From NCBI GenBank assembly GCA_031472005.1, contig PZJY01000010.1, positions 62,001 to 126,000 on the forward strand: a DNA stretch of 64,000 nt, in the 5' to 3' direction. The translations under genes and the position numbers were made by a program. Below, one piece after another: positions 47,101 to 59,621 of this stretch (its first letter is position 1; each line of letters begins with the position of its first letter). The notes beneath the pieces were generated by a model. It worked only from the letters and a program-made list of their open reading frames with translations. It made no database searches and was not told where the DNA came from. The stretch comes from Tetracladium setigerum. Taxonomy: Eukaryota > Ascomycota > Leotiomycetes > Helotiales.

Positions 47101-47485
47101 AACTAAAGCAAATGTAACACTCTACCTCTCCCCCTCCCTCAACCAAAACGGCCCGACCCGAAACCTCGCCTATGCCATCGCCATTGACGACACGACTCCT
47201 ATTCGTCGTGAATTCGTGCCGAACGCCACAGGCGGAAATCTGCCTGTTGGATGGGAGAAGGCGGTTTCAGACTCGGTTTGGAGAGGGAATACTACAACGA
47301 CACAGCATGATTTAAGTGTGAAGGGGAAGCATACTCTGAAAATTTGGTTGTTGGAGCCAGGGGTGGTTGTGCAAAAAGTGATTCTTGATCTTGGAGGAGT
47401 TGTGCCAAGCTATTTGGGGCCGCCAGAGAGTTTTCAGGTGGGGAAGGATGAAGTGGGCAAGTATGATGGGACGAAGATTTTGTAA
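44115..47485 (+). CDS. Glycoside hydrolase family 115, xylan alpha-1,2-glucuronidase
   Basis: Secreted enzyme that removes (4-O-methyl)glucuronic acid from xylan. Signal peptide MRSTLVFCAFLPFVLGLG. GH115 blocks seen: WWGVIRAAEDLAGDFGKVTGK, VSPWYWFTDVPV, YRGIFINDEQPGLTNW, LRLRANYLWPAMWG, GSSHTEPMMRATNEWGNFG, LWADDNWGNLRRLP, GVYYHFDYVGDPRS, INHFLDLAYDTPRWG and GYEYWQQPMRNQLP; the C-terminal beta-sandwich follows with SIEAEH and many N-glycosylation sites. Five introns resolve every apparent stop in phase: 44406-44452, 44890-44939, 45581-45634 (donor GTTGGT), 45721-45767 and 46354-46397. The full protein is about 1040 residues and intact. The fifth donor lies in a 17-bp tandem duplication. Likely works with the CE3 esterase of this window. 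Confidence 0.95.
46342..46375 (+). repeat. 17-bp tandem duplication containing a splice donor
   Basis: ACATTCTTGATCGTAAG occurs twice in a row (46342-46358, 46359-46375). Each copy carries a GTAAG donor; only the first keeps the GH115 frame. Confidence 0.95.
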
Positions 47486-47728
47486 AGACTGATTTGATGT
47501 AATTAGCTACTTCCATCATAATTAGGTGGCTAGAAAATTAAGAAGTGCCAGGAATTAGATTCGGTCTTTATGTGCTCGTACTTCAAAGTTTTGGAGCATA
47601 CAGTTTCTTTTTGTACCCAGAGGAGCCTTTAAGTTATACATCCTTATAAGCTATCAAGAACATCAACAGGTAATCATCAATAAAAATATTCCTACTAACT
47701 CCTCCAAGAATTCTAGTAGCCATTTCTA

Positions 47729-49170
47729 TTAATGAAACGCCGCCAATGGGAACGCCTTCACCATAGCCGCATAAGCTAACGTATTTGGATGCAGCCCATC
47801 GCCCGAATCAAATTCCTTCCTCAGGATAGTCACATTCATCGGATCACGCACAGCAAGATCAAAATCCACGACGGCATCAAATCCTGTCCCACGACTTCTG
47901 ATCCACTCATTAACCCTCGTCCTCGTCTTCTGTCGCTCACCAGTTGGCTCGTCATAAAAGCTAGCTCCAAACGGAGTAATCGTAGCTCCAATCGCAAGAA
48001 GGCCCGCAGCATGCACTCTCGTAATAAACTGGCGATATGCGTTAATCAGATTATCACCGATGAGTCTTTGAGAAGCTGGTGAGGCATCTCCGCCGCCTAT
48101 GTCGTTGATTCCTTCGAATATCATGGCGTGTGTGACCCCGGACTGTGCGATCACATCACGATCGATACGGCTGAGTGCATTAGGACCAAGGCATTCGGAG
48201 AGGACGCAATTACCGCCGAGACCTTGATTCCCTATGGCGATTTGTGAAGTTGCTGAGCGAGATGCCAGGAGTGCAGATAGTTGATCTGGCCATCTGTAGA
48301 AGAGTTCAATTATGTGTGGTCAACACTGATGAGAAACGAGGAAACATACCTGTCGTTTTTATTTGTAGTACTACCTCTCCCGTCGGTGATACTGTCCCCT
48401 ACAACCGATAAATACTTGGTCCTCGAAGGGACCCAGCCTTCAACACCACTGATGAAATACCTACGAATCATTAGATAATCACTACTGTCTCAATATGGAA
48501 AATTTGTATACCAATGTGCAGTTTTCAACAGACTCGGTCCGCTCAAATCCAAGCTCTCAGTCTGATCTCCGAAAGTAATCCATGAATCCGTTCTGCTCCC
48601 TGGATGTCCCGTCATAGCTCCGCCCGAAATGCCAGTCGTCAAATAGATCGAGATACTTAGTACTTGACCCCTCTCAACTGATAGAGCAATGGGATCTGAG
48701 ACTGCCAGGGATGCTTTTGGAATTGTGATAGAGTTTTTTCCTCCGTTAAAGGTCACACGCCTGGAGCCACCTTTGATTCCCGAAACTCCCGCTGTTGCGT
48801 TCACTGGCAGTCCAATGGAGACACTATCCAAAATATACGGATTGAGACCGAAAGCGTTGGAAAAGCGAAGGCGAATTTGAGGGGCCTTCAATGTGACTTT
48901 TATTGTTTGGCGAAGAGTCGAATTCGCAAGAATCGCATTTGAAATGTTCTACTTAAGTGTCAATATTTAGTTATTATTTGTAGATAGTTGATGACATACG
49001 AAAGGCTGTGGTGGAAGATTTGCAGGCTCGACGAGCTGAGGAGCAGTCGCCCATATCGTGCACCACTTTTCATTTGAGTACGTCCTTCTTGAAATTTTAG
49101 AGGCGCTTATTGCTGAAGCAAAAAGAGTGATGAAGATGACGAGAAAAGAGAACGTGTGCTTGACAGACAT
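47729..49170 (-). CDS. Secreted SGNH/GDSL hydrolase
   Basis: Serine esterase of the SGNH fold. Signal peptide at the start MSVKHTFSFLVIFITLFASAISA (ATG 49170; a further in-frame ATG at 49215 is less likely). An N-terminal jelly-roll-like part (WATAPQL, LRFSNAFG, GSRTDSWITFGD) precedes the catalytic domain: block I VVGDSITDGRGST, Gly in IGNQGLGGN, block III FEGINDIGG and block V DGLHPN with the catalytic Asp and His. Introns 48949-48999, 48461-48511 and 48294-48349 join in phase. Intact. Convergent with GH115 at 240 bp distance. Substrate unknown; acetylated or acylated polysaccharide or rhamnogalacturonan is possible. Confidence 0.9.
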
Positions 49171-49238
49171 AATGGCGGTTCGAGACAGAGAATTCACTGG
49201 AAAAACCTCTTGCACCCGTAAAATCCTAATTATCTTGT

Positions 49239-49251
49239 ATTCTTATATAAC
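49239..49251 (-). promoter_or_regulatory. TATA-like box of the SGNH hydrolase gene
   Basis: TTATATAAGA on the minus strand, about 75 bp upstream of the ATG at 49170. Confidence 0.5.
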
Positions 49252-49795
49252 TAACTCGATAATATGTCGATTGATATTACTTCTTATTTATGCTATTCTC
49301 GGTCCTCAAAGTATTGCGTGGTGAACTACAGGACATTTTGCCTGAGTTCTTAGTGCCGGCGTTAATAAACTTAAATTTTATTCACGGGGAAGTAATTTAC
49401 CCGGATTATCCAAGACTCCATGACCACATCGTGTAAACAGACCTTCCTTCTACCCGACAAAGCGGGCGAAGTTCAAGCTCTGTTAAAATACGAGCGGGGA
49501 AGTCGATCTTGAGTCGGGGAATGTCATGATCGGGGTCTATTGAATCTACCGACTTCGACTGGTCCAACAGGTGTACCTGATCATTGATTCTCTTCCGGAC
49601 ACGCAACTTGACGACTACTTTATTCTCATTTGTTTTTTGCCAAGACATTTACTCACAAAAGCCAACACCACTAAGACTCTTCAGACCACCACCAACGAAT
49701 GGACATTGGCCACGGAGACACCCCTGTAGAGTAATTGATATGGTGTTTAAAAACATTACCAATATGCACAGTTTGTTTGAGACTCGTGACTTCCC
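49252..49795. other. Intergenic region
   Basis: Between the SGNH hydrolase promoter and the HET gene stop. No gene seen. Confidence 0.45.
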
Positions 49796-51921
49796 TCACA
49801 CAATATCAATAGTATATTCTCCAGCCGAGTTCACTTCAAAGAAATCCTCTTTGCCCAACGTCTGGAGTCGACCTTCCAAGGCATCCTTAAGATCTGTACT
49901 TTGACCATCCTCCGTCAAATGAGTGAAGAAAGATCCAACTCTGGTAAAAGTTGCACTGCAATCTGTACGTTGTAGTACAATTCCACGACGCTGCTCCCAA
50001 GAATCTGAGGCGATATAGAGTAGAAAGTATGTTGACGAGACGAGTTGGTTGTCATTGTTCAGGCGATCAGTAACACCCTGCCTGCCGGTATCCCACTGTA
50101 AAAATATTATCTTGTTCCGATTCATCGCGTAGACATATCTTTCAAGTTCTTGGTACATGGCAGTAGTGTCTTTTTTGGGGTTCTGAACTTGTAGCCAAGG
50201 CTTGCCATCCAGCACATGCCGACTGACTTGACAAACTGGGCCACATAGACGTAATCGACAGAAGTTAGCTCCATCAAACATGTTCTGTGATCTCCGATCG
50301 ATCCGAATGTCCAAAAATTTGGTGACAGACGTCAATCTGCTTGGATCGACAAAAGAAGCTCCAGCCAAGATGGATGCCCACGACCAGGTAGGTGCGATGT
50401 TTGTTGTAGTATCACTGGTCGCTGCCGCTTGATTGTATTGGAACCAGAGTAATGACAGTGGTAAATCAGCTTTCCAGATGCCTGCAAGGTAGTCAGACGC
50501 TTCGAATTTCATTACCGAGCCATATCTCTTTGCGACCGCAGAAACGGCAAGTAATCGGTCATCGGCGAAGCTGAGTGAGGTTTGAGAGTATCGCTCCAGA
50601 ATTGCATACCATCGCTCTCTTAATTGGATTGAGGACGGCAGAGGGGCGTTCCGGAATATGCGTTCCTGGACGATAGGTGTTATGATGGTAGTTAATCCAT
50701 GTGGCAGTACTTCGGATGCCGAGAGAGTATGGCATTCCCAGAATACTTGTTGTTTAGTGAAATGAACGATGCGGGGAGCTAAATATCTCTCCTGAAAAAC
50801 CCACCCCCGCTTGTTGAGGTCTAATTCCCCTGGTTCCAGGTAAAACTTTTCAGGAAATGCCTGAAGGGTCATGTCTTGTTGTGTTTCAGGGTTTTTAACC
50901 ACAGCTCGACAGGGATTTGTGTAGAGGAGATTCCTGTCGAAAGCCAAGCCGTCCATGGTTCCCTCTGTCGCAGAGATATTCAGAGCCGAATTTATGTATA
51001 TTTCATCCATGAACATAATTTCCTTTCCCTTCTCTATATCATCGTCTTGCATGATGCAAAGAGCATCTATCCAAATATAGCGAAAGCCCAGGCATCTGGT
51101 GACGTGGATAGCTTGTCGAAACACTGCTGCCTCCTTTGTCGCTAGCAGATGAGACGATATATCCGTGCTCAGGAGGAAGGATGTGTTTTGGGTAAGCAAC
51201 AGATTTGGTGGATAACACCATCTGTGGCTGAGTGTGACGTAGGAAGTGTCTGGAGGTAGGCTACTTGATGAACAAATTCGAACATTGGGGAGTTGCTCGA
51301 GACTTAGTTTATCGAATTCTTCCTCTCCCACATCCCCTGGAATTGAAATGTGGTCTGTAAGATTCGGCATGGTATCTATCAGCCGCAGTGGAAGCCTGCT
51401 GTTATTCCGAGGCATCACGCAATGGGGGTGAAGCGAATTGCATGCCTTCGTCCAGGAGCGGATCGTTCTGAGTGTCTCACATGACCATGTCCTGAGAGAT
51501 TTCAGGCCATTTACCACTCCATACTTGACTAGAAGTCCTCATTATACTCTGAGCTATTTTTTGGGGATTGGAGTTGTTGCTTACCATCTCGTATTCGTAC
51601 TGCTCCGGGGTATGTTGTAAAGTAGAGTCTCTCTGGCATATGTACACCCACGAGGTTCAGATTTATGTTCTCCTCGGGATCATCGTCCAGTATTCTGGTG
51701 AGTTTGAACTCCATGGACACCTGTTCGTCAAAATCAAAGTCTTCCAGAAGGGAAGGGATGCTCTCGACCAAGAGGACGCACATCTGACATCCTTTTTTCG
51801 GCCGCCAGTCTGGAAAAGGGATCGACCTTTTCCATGGAGACATAAAAGCAAGGACCTCAGCAGCGTCATTGAAAATGCAAATGCAATCATCGCATATCTC
51901 GTGGGCTTTGAAAGACTCCAT
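49796..51921 (-). CDS. HET-domain (heterokaryon incompatibility) protein
   Basis: The HET domain is a TIR-like effector domain of fungal self/non-self recognition and cell death. Signature blocks: YVTLSHRW, CLGFRYIWIDALCIMQDD, SALNISATEGTMDGLAFDR, and RGWVFQERYLAPRIVHFTKQQVFWEC. N-terminal exon 51529-51921 (start MESFKAHEICDDC) with CxxC/CQMC motifs runs into a donor GTAAGC near 51582; the following exon carries WSCETLRTIRSWTKACNSLHPHC. The donor-acceptor pair is one base off phase, so either a nearby alternative acceptor is used or one G is missing at the exon end. Downstream of HET the ~350-residue C-terminal part (PTWSWAS) is typical for the family. About 700 residues. Confidence 0.88.
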
Positions 51922-53078
51922 TTAACCTTGACTTTACTGAGATTTAGAAGGAAACACTTCTGGTTCCGAGGCAGAAGTAATACTGTAGGTGTCTGAAATA
52001 GGCATAGATAGGCTTACACACGCTCTCTTTGCTATCCGTGGAAATGTGGGGGAAGCGGAGATCAAGATTAGATAAGATAAAATATCTTGGCAGTCTTCCT
52101 TTTGTGGGTTCTCCTCTCTTTGCACCTCTACAACTTTATAACCGCTTTTTACATGTGTCTATTAACCGAGCATGATGATAAATGGAACTCTTGCGAAGGC
52201 GCGTCTTGTACGCGAGTGATCGCACTAGCTAGCGTGGTTGATCTGAACTCCAGATACGTCCCTGTTTTTATCTCACGATCCTCAACCTTTATTAATTTAA
52301 TTTCCTCAACCTCTTCTTTCAACAGTAAGTTCTATCTCCTCCGTCACATCCACATACAATCAGCACATCTCCCTTACATCTCCATACTAACATGTCAAAT
52401 ATTGTCCCCCTCTCAATCCTCTTCTGCTGGCCGCGGTGGTGATTGTGAGTACCAACATTCTTTCCTTGCCAGCCCAACTTTGAATGAAGCATCTTTGCTA
52501 ACGCGCATTGTTACTGTAGGATCCTCTCAGCCATTCCAATACCAGCTCTCGGATGATTCGAACGGCACAATCCAACCTGCCGGTTGAGCTGCAGAATGCG
52601 ATCAATCGAGTGCACAACGTCTTCACATCTTCGAAAACCGAGGGTCGAGGGGCCAGAACCACCTTTTCATTTTTTGATTTTGCAAAAATGCAATAATCAA
52701 ACGCGTGGTAAAAAGGGTGAACCATATCGATAGCTCATAATGAATGAATGTTTGTTTACTCGCTTGCCTACCAAGCTACCTAGCCAGGGCCCTTTCGGAC
52801 GACTTCGGCAAAACGAGCCTCAAAGCCTCGGCCTAGCATTTCCCCTCAATCGCGCTTAGCTCCCTCCTCCATCCCCGGACTCAACCATCGATTCAAATAC
52901 ACAATATAAACCCACTCATTTCTCAACCTACCTTATCAATTTCAATATATACAAAATTAGGTTCTCTGACTTCCCATCCAAAACCATCACTAAAAATTTG
53001 GGTACATCCCTCACACAAACACCCTGCCTGCTCCAGTTCTCACATTTCCAACAGGAAGGCCCCACTACCATCAGTATC
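51922..53078. promoter_or_regulatory. Divergent promoter region, HET gene / enoyl-CoA hydratase
   Basis: Non-coding 1.16 kb between diverging genes. TATA-like AATATAAAC near 52912 lies about 165 bp before the hydratase ATG. Otherwise CT-rich; no gene recognised. Confidence 0.45.
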
Positions 53079-54043
53079 ATGTCGACTCACTTCACAACCC
53101 TACCACCGCCCGTTCAAGACTCTCTCATCACATTTCCATATCCCAATATCCTTCTTGTAACGCTCAATCGGCCAAAAGAATTAAACAGTATCAATTTACT
53201 CGGCCATGAGCAATTGGCTGCGTTATGGAATTGGTATGATTCAGAGCCGTCACGTACGTTTAATACATTTATCAATACTTACCATACCATTTCCCATCAA
53301 CTAACCTAGTTCAATATATATATAACATCATCAGCTAACATATCACCAAATCAGTTCACTGCGCGGTGTTGACTGGAACAGGCAGAGCATTCTGCGCCGG
53401 CGCCGACCTCAAGGAATGGAACTCTGACAACAACACCCCCGCCAAACGTCGTCCTATCCACCCCATGGGCTTCGGCGGCATGTCCCGCCGCGCCGGCAAA
53501 AAACCTCTCATCCTCGCCATCAACGGCCTCTGTCTCGGTGGCGGCATGGAAATGGCCATCAACGCCGACCTAATCTTCGCGTCACGCTCACGTGCCGTCT
53601 TTGGTCTCCCAGAAGTCAAAATAGGTGTTGTGGCTCTTGCGGGGGCGTTGCCGAGACTGGTGAGGACGGTGGGGAGACAGAGGGCCATGGAGATGGCTTT
53701 GACGGGGAGGATGGTGAGTGTGGAGGAGGCGAGGGAGTGGGGGTTGGTTAATTTTGTTGTTGATGATGTTGTTGTTGCTGGGGATGGAGGGAAAGGGAAG
53801 GAGGTATTGGTGGTTGACAAGGCTGTGGAGTGTGCGAGGGTTATTGCGGGCAATAGTCCGGATAGTGTGATCGTTAGTCGGGAGGGAGTGAAGTTGGGGT
53901 GGGAGGGGTTGGGGGTGGAAGAGGGGACGAAGGAGGTTTTGGAGAAGTGGTATAGTAGGATTGAGGGCGGAGAGAATATGAAGGAGGGTATCAGGAGTTT
54001 TGTGGAGAAGAGGAAGCCGAAATGGGTTGATAGTAAATTGTAA
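53079..54043 (+). CDS. Enoyl-CoA hydratase/isomerase, peroxisomal
   Basis: Crotonase-fold enzyme of fatty-acid or branched-acid beta-oxidation. Oxyanion-hole motifs GTGRAFCAGADLKEW and ALNGLCLGGGMEMAINAD-like (here AINGLCLGGGMEM) are clear, with the catalytic region FGLPEVKIGVVALAGALPRL. The C-terminus is DSKL, ending in a PTS1 SKL peroxisome signal. One intron, 53254-53354, joins in phase. ATG 53079 chosen because the upstream Met 52998 only adds leader-like sequence. About 287 residues, normal for the family; intact. Could be a methylglutaconyl-CoA or carnitinyl-CoA hydratase paralogue; sequence alone does not tell. Confidence 0.93.
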
Positions 54044-54194
54044 TTATAGGGCTTTGGAGTTTATAGGCGAATCTCAGATGAAACACACTAAACGAAAGGA
54101 TTCTGGACATCTACGCACTTGATAAGTTAAACCGGCAAGGTAAGTAATAAGTAGCATAAAAGCTATCATTTTTATCAACAGCTATTGCAACCCA

Positions 54195-56581
54195 TCAGTC
54201 ATCCCCCTCATCCTCCCAAACCCTCGTCGGACTAACAGCAGGACTAGTAGCAATCTTCGGCCTACTCTTAAACACACTATCATAATCAGGATTCCCCTGC
54301 ATCATTTCCACAGCACTAACATCTGGCATCGACACCTCCTCCTCGACCTTCGGGAAATAACTCGATTGCCGCTGCTTTTTCTTCTCATCCTTGACACTTT
54401 GTCTCCTCTCAAGCTGGGCTCTTTTCTGAGCCGCTTCAAACCCAGCCATGCTTTTTCGCGTCCGCTCAATGAGAGCCGCATGTTGTCCCTCGGGTTCTTC
54501 AATCAATGTCTTGGGCACAATTGATTGTCTCGGCTTGATTGCAAGACGTGGAAGGTCGGCGATTTCGAATTCATCGTGGAGATCTGAGAATTGAGAGTGG
54601 GAATTTCTCGACATGGAGAGACGTGTGCGTTCAGCCAGCGAGAGCGTGTGACGTTTCTTTGGAGATGGTGATGCTGCGGCCATGGAATTCAAGATCTGAT
54701 CTGCAAGCTCCGCTTCGTAGTCAATTGGAGGGGTGAGCTTAGGTGGGGTCTGAGAATGCATTGGCTGAGCAGGTAACGGCGAGACAGATCTCTCCCTCAG
54801 CAGAGATTCCTTGCTTGGAAGCTTCCTGCTCTGAACAAGCTTGTTGGGTAATCCTGGTTTTCTAAATTCAAATTCTGTCGTTCTGGCCGGATCAGGATCG
54901 TCGTAAGTCAGGATCTTGGACGAAGAATGAGATACAATCGGGGGTGACACCGATCGTTGCCTGGGAGTTGTACGCTTCGTGTGGATGGGAAGTCTGACTT
55001 CAGGAGTACTGATCGATGCTGGTTTGTTGACTTCCACCTCAGAGTCTTGGTCGTAAGAATTCGTTTTCAGCGCTGGTACCTCTGAGGGTGGAGTTCGAGA
55101 CATTGACTTGGTAGCATGGCTCGCAAACCCAAGGGAATTCTCTTCTAGCTCGCTTGCTGAAGACCAGCCATCATCGGCCACAATCGGTGGGCTGGGCTCT
55201 GGTTCGACTATTGGTACTGGAGACTGTCTCTCCGATGCCAAACTTTGCCTAGGTCGTTTGCTTGGTTTTTGAGGTTTGCTAACTTCCGCAAGCTCAGCTT
55301 TCATGTTTTCAATCAGCTTGCTATACTCCTCAAGCTTTGGTGCAGCAGCAACCACCGTCGAACTACTCCGCCCAACTTGCAGCTCTTGATGTTTGTTGAA
55401 GCCGAGTTCCATTTTCGGGGGATTAGAAGGAGCCATAGCTTTCTTCGATGGTGATGCTGAACCACCTTTCTCAAGCTTTCGACCAAAAGCCTGCCATTTC
55501 GCAAGTCGATTCTCTTGATCTTTAACCCGAGCATCCAACTGCTCCATCAATCCTGTAGAACTCTTTCCTTCAATATCTCCAATACTTCCAGCTTCAACAT
55601 GTCTCCAAACTTTATCGAATCTCGTCGCCAATATCCCTTCCTCATTCGATCTTGTCCCATACAGTATTTCATCCAACCACCGCTCGTTCCCAGACCAATT
55701 ACTGTGCACCGTCCGCTGAATCGCCTCCACCTCCTTCCGTGAAAGCTGCTCCTCCATCTTCCTTTCCCCAATCAGCTCCTTCAATTGCTCATGCCTCCTC
55801 GCAATCCTGCGCTCATTCAAATTAAGCAGATCCTCAAAATCATGCACCCTCGCCCTCGCACTATTCTTTTCCCTCAGATGCTTGCTCAACGAAGCCTTAT
55901 GAGCCAGTATCAATGTCGACAACACTGTTCTCTCCCCAGTATACGAGAAATTCTCAAACGCCAACTCATTCGCAATTGATCCATCCTGGGGTGACTTTTC
56001 CTGCAGCACCTTCTTCAACACCGCGTGTGAGAACACGGCCAGTACTTCTTCCAATCGCTCGCCTTTGCACTCATCCAGCATCGTCTTTCGCAACACCGTA
56101 TCCCGTCCAAGAACCCCGATCTTCTTGACATTGTCGAGACATCGAAAGAGCGCTGCGCGGAGGTTGAGCGATTGGAGTTGTTCGAGAGGGGGAAAGAACG
56201 GTTGGAGTTTCTAATTAGTACATAAATTAGCACGCTTACACCTGGGAAAAGATTGTCAATGCCTAGCTTGCGTACATTTCGCGTCTCCTCTGGATCCCAG
56301 AGAACAAACAGCTGATACAAAGCCCACTCCACACATTGAATCCGCTTCTTCTGGTTCTGCTGCGCGTCTTTCGTAGAAAATGTCAACGCAGTGATTTCAG
56401 GCCAGTCATTGCGCAGATCGAGGTTCAGCAGCCGCAAATTCGTGAGGAAGAGGGAGACATAGGAGGGTCCAGAAGCGGGTTGTGTGGAAGATGTTGGTGC
56501 GATTGGCTTCAAACTACCCGATGTGGGGATGCGAAGACTTCGTGATCGCGCGAGGGACAAATTGCTGGTTGTAGCTGACAT
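54195..56581 (-). CDS. HAUS augmin-like complex subunit 6 (N-terminal HAUS6 domain)
   Basis: Augmin recruits gamma-tubulin to spindle microtubules for branching nucleation. Exon 1 (56276-56581) has SLFLTNLRLLNLDLRNDWP, KRIQCVEWALYQLFVLWDPEETRN; after intron 56211-56275 comes KLQPFFPPLEQLQSLNLRAALFRCLDNVKK, CKGERLEEVLAVFSHAVLKK, the HAUS6_N core. The remaining ~450 residues are low-complexity with SP/TP sites (SPKK, TPPSEVP, SVSPP), as usual for the disordered tail of this subunit and fit for mitotic kinase control. About 770 residues, intact, stop 54195-54197. An intergenic gap of only 151 bp separates it from the hydratase. Confidence 0.9.
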
Positions 56582-57285
56582 TTGATGTTAAGCATACTGT
56601 CGCTGCGCAGTAATAACATGATAATTTCTAACACTTTCGGGGTGGTTGTTTGTTGTGTTGTGGCGGTCTGTATGCAGGAACGACTTCGGTTGTTGTTTAC
56701 TGACCGTTGCCAAGTCTGGATATTATCACGTGCGTGACACCTATTGAGTGAAGGTATTCTGGCTTCATAGTCAATTCACTTTAGATGCTAAGGTAAGATT
56801 TTGTTGCATGTCGCACATTCGAACATAGAGAGTTCTTCGAAACTGCGCTAGCAACTCTAGCCTCGAAATGGCATTGGCAGCCTCTTAATATTTTCGGCCA
56901 TATGATCTCGCAGACCAAACTTCTTCACTTGTTGTAGGGAAAACGCTAGTAGGGACGAAAGTAAATAATTCCATTTTTATTTGCTAATCGGAAAGAACAC
57001 AGTAGTTTTATGCAGTGCCAATGAACTTGTCATGCCTCAAATGAATTCTCCCCGGCAAATGTGTTGAAGATTTCATGGGAAATAATAAGCCGTTCAACTA
57101 GAATTCCCAAGAAAACGCGAAGTGAACTGATATCTATGACCTCTATTTCCTATGATCCTATCAGTGTAGCTTTTGACATTTTACCCCCGCGAGTACAAGA
57201 CAAAAGTTGATGACTTTCTGTGATCAAAATGACGAGTAACAAAATACAAGAAAAGAACTGCAAATTCCCAACAGTTTTCCAATGA
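56582..57285. other. Intergenic region
   Basis: HAUS6 promoter and ADE12 3' flank. An E-box-like CACGTG word is at 56729-56734. No gene recognised. Confidence 0.45.
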
Positions 57286-59005
57286 CTACTTGAAGATCAT
57301 GGCATCTCTTCCAGGTCCAGTTCCAATGCTCGTGATGCGGAGCCCAATGAAGCTCTCGATGAATTCCACATAGTCTCTGCATGCTTTTGGGAGATCATAG
57401 TAGCTCTTTGCTCCGGTGATAGGGGTCTTCCATCCTGGCATCTCGTGGTATGTAATCTGGACTCGACTGAGAAGTTCAAGATCAGCAGGGAAAGATTCAA
57501 TTTCAAGTCCGGTGTCAGGGTCTTTATAGCCAACAGCGATCTTGATAGTCTCGAAGTCATCCAGAACGTCGAGTTTTGTGAGGTTGAGTTCTGAAAGAAA
57601 TGTTAGCATAACTCAGAAAACAGTTTGGTGCCGGATAAACTCGCCAGTATAGTGGTTGACGTTGGTCGAATACTTAAGGACGACCAAATCCAACCATCCG
57701 CATCGACGTTTGCGTCCGGTTGTCACACCCCATTCCCTTCCAACATCCTGGAGTTTCGTACCAGCCTCCTCCAAATCTTCCGATGGGAACGGTCCGCCGC
57801 CGACTCTTGTTGTGTACGCCTTGACAACACCAATGATCTTGGCAATCTTGGTGGGGTTGAGAGCCAACTAGTGCAAGGTTAGGAAAAGCCACTGTTGAGT
57901 TCTGGAGATTGCTTACTCCGGTGAAGATACCTCCAAGAGAGGTGTTGGATGAAGTAACGTATGGATATGTTCCGCCTGCGATCGCATTAGTCTAAAGCCC
58001 GCCAGTGCAATTGTAGGAAGCTTACAGTCCAAATCCAACATAGCCGCATTGGCACCCTCAATCACAATTTGCCGCCCGCTGTTTTGTGCGGATGAGAAGA
58101 AAAGCACAGCGTCGATAACAAAAGCTGCAAGGCTTTGACGGTATTCCTAAAATGGTCAGCATTGCAAGCCCTCAAAACCCCACTGTACTCACATCGAACT
58201 TTGAAATCTCTGTCTCCACATCGTAGTGATCCAGCAACTGGCCGAAGCGCAACTTGTATGCACGAGCGAGTTCTCTGATCTTGCGATCAAACAATTCTTT
58301 CGCGAAGACATCCACAATTCGGATGCCGGATCTCGAAGCCTTGGTGGAGTATGTTGGTCCAATTCCTCGCTTGGTCGTTCCGATGCTGTTTCCTCCCAAC
58401 TCCTGCTCCTCGAGCCCATCGACCAGTGTGTGCAGATCCAGGACAATGTGGCATCGGTCGGAGATGAAGACGCGTTCTCGTACATTACTCAATCCTTTAT
58501 CCTCCAATTCCTGCAGTTCGGCGAAGAAGCTAGGGACGTGAACGACGACTCCGCTGCCGATCAAGTTCTGTGCTTCGGGGTTCATAAGACCAGATGGGAG
58601 TAGATGCTGGGAAAGGAAAGAATTAATGCAGCCCCCATCAATCAGCATTAGCGGAGGGACTTACAAAGTGGTAGGACTGGCCGTTGTGGGAGATGGTGTC
58701 TGTTTTTGAAGTTCAGCAATTGCTCAGAGGAGCGCCATATGCATATCTATCTACTTACGACCAGCATTGTTTCCGCCCTGTCCGATGGTGATCGTCAGCC
58801 ATCAATTCCTCCAAATTTGTGGTGGTGAAAATAATTGACTCACCTGCGCTCTTGCGACCAGCGCGACGTCTGGCTTCGTCGCCAGAATATCAACGAGTTT
58901 CTAGTAGTCAATTGATCAGCTCGCTGACTTCCTTTGCGCTCGTCTTTTGCTTACTCCTTTTCCCTCGTCCCCCCATTGGGAACCCAAAACAATGGTGACG
59001 GGCAT
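57286..59005 (-). CDS. ADE12: Adenylosuccinate synthetase
   Basis: Converts IMP, aspartate and GTP to adenylosuccinate in AMP synthesis. P-loop-like start VTIVLGSQWGDEGKG, then KLVDILA, ARAQGGNNAGHTI, GTTKRGIGPTYSTKASR, IEGANAAMLDLDCGTYPYVTSSNT, VVKAYTTRVGGGPFP, GVTTGRKRRCGWLDLVVLKYS, LTKLDVLD and RDYVEFIE...GTGPGRDAMI. Nine exons; introns 58901-58954, 58778-58843, 58700-58758, 58607-58664, 58147-58192, 57976-58025, 57868-57916 and 57591-57644. All join in phase; the last needs a GC donor (GCGAGT). Start ATG 59003-59005 gives the canonical MPVTIVLG end. Intact. Confidence 0.97.
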
Positions 59006-59621
59006 GTTGTGGTTGGTGATGTTGTTGTGCAGTGGTGTTGTGGTAGGCAAGGATGGCGGGGTTGGCGGGGTATGAAATTTGGGAAATGGAAGTTTTAATG
59101 GGCAACGCTGATGATATCAACCAGCGGAACAATGAGGCTCCGATTCCGGCCGACCTACTGGCACAAGGCGAAGAAAAGAAGCACAGGTACAGTAGGCTGT
59201 AAAGGTAATAAGAAAGATATGAAGAGCTTAAGTACCGAATAATGAAAATTAAATAAGTTTGGATATTGGAACCAACGAACTATCACTCATCGCATGACTT
59301 GGCATGGCATTGAGGTGGCGTTTGTGCTTCTCGCAAACAGAAAAAGTTTGGGACCTGTTGGGACGACCTGATCGTGCTTATATAATACAACTGCTCTTCG
59401 TATGAATGCCGTATTTGGACTAGCTTCAGTACCTATGAAGCTGACTGTGAAATTGTACTTTCCCCTTTCAAAATGTTTCTGATTTTACAAACAACTCTAG
59501 CAAAACTCAAAGACCTTCTCAAACTCTCACTACTGCAGTTCCAATTGCTCTATCTCAAACCGACACCATCCGTTTGTTCGCACTACTAGCGAGCGGTGAG
59601 ACGGACTCCCGATCCCTAGCC
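59006..59621. promoter_or_regulatory. Divergent promoter region, ADE12 / EXPERA gene
   Basis: Non-coding. TATA-like CTTATATAATAC near 59378 lies 245 bp before the EXPERA gene ATG. No other gene seen. Confidence 0.45.
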
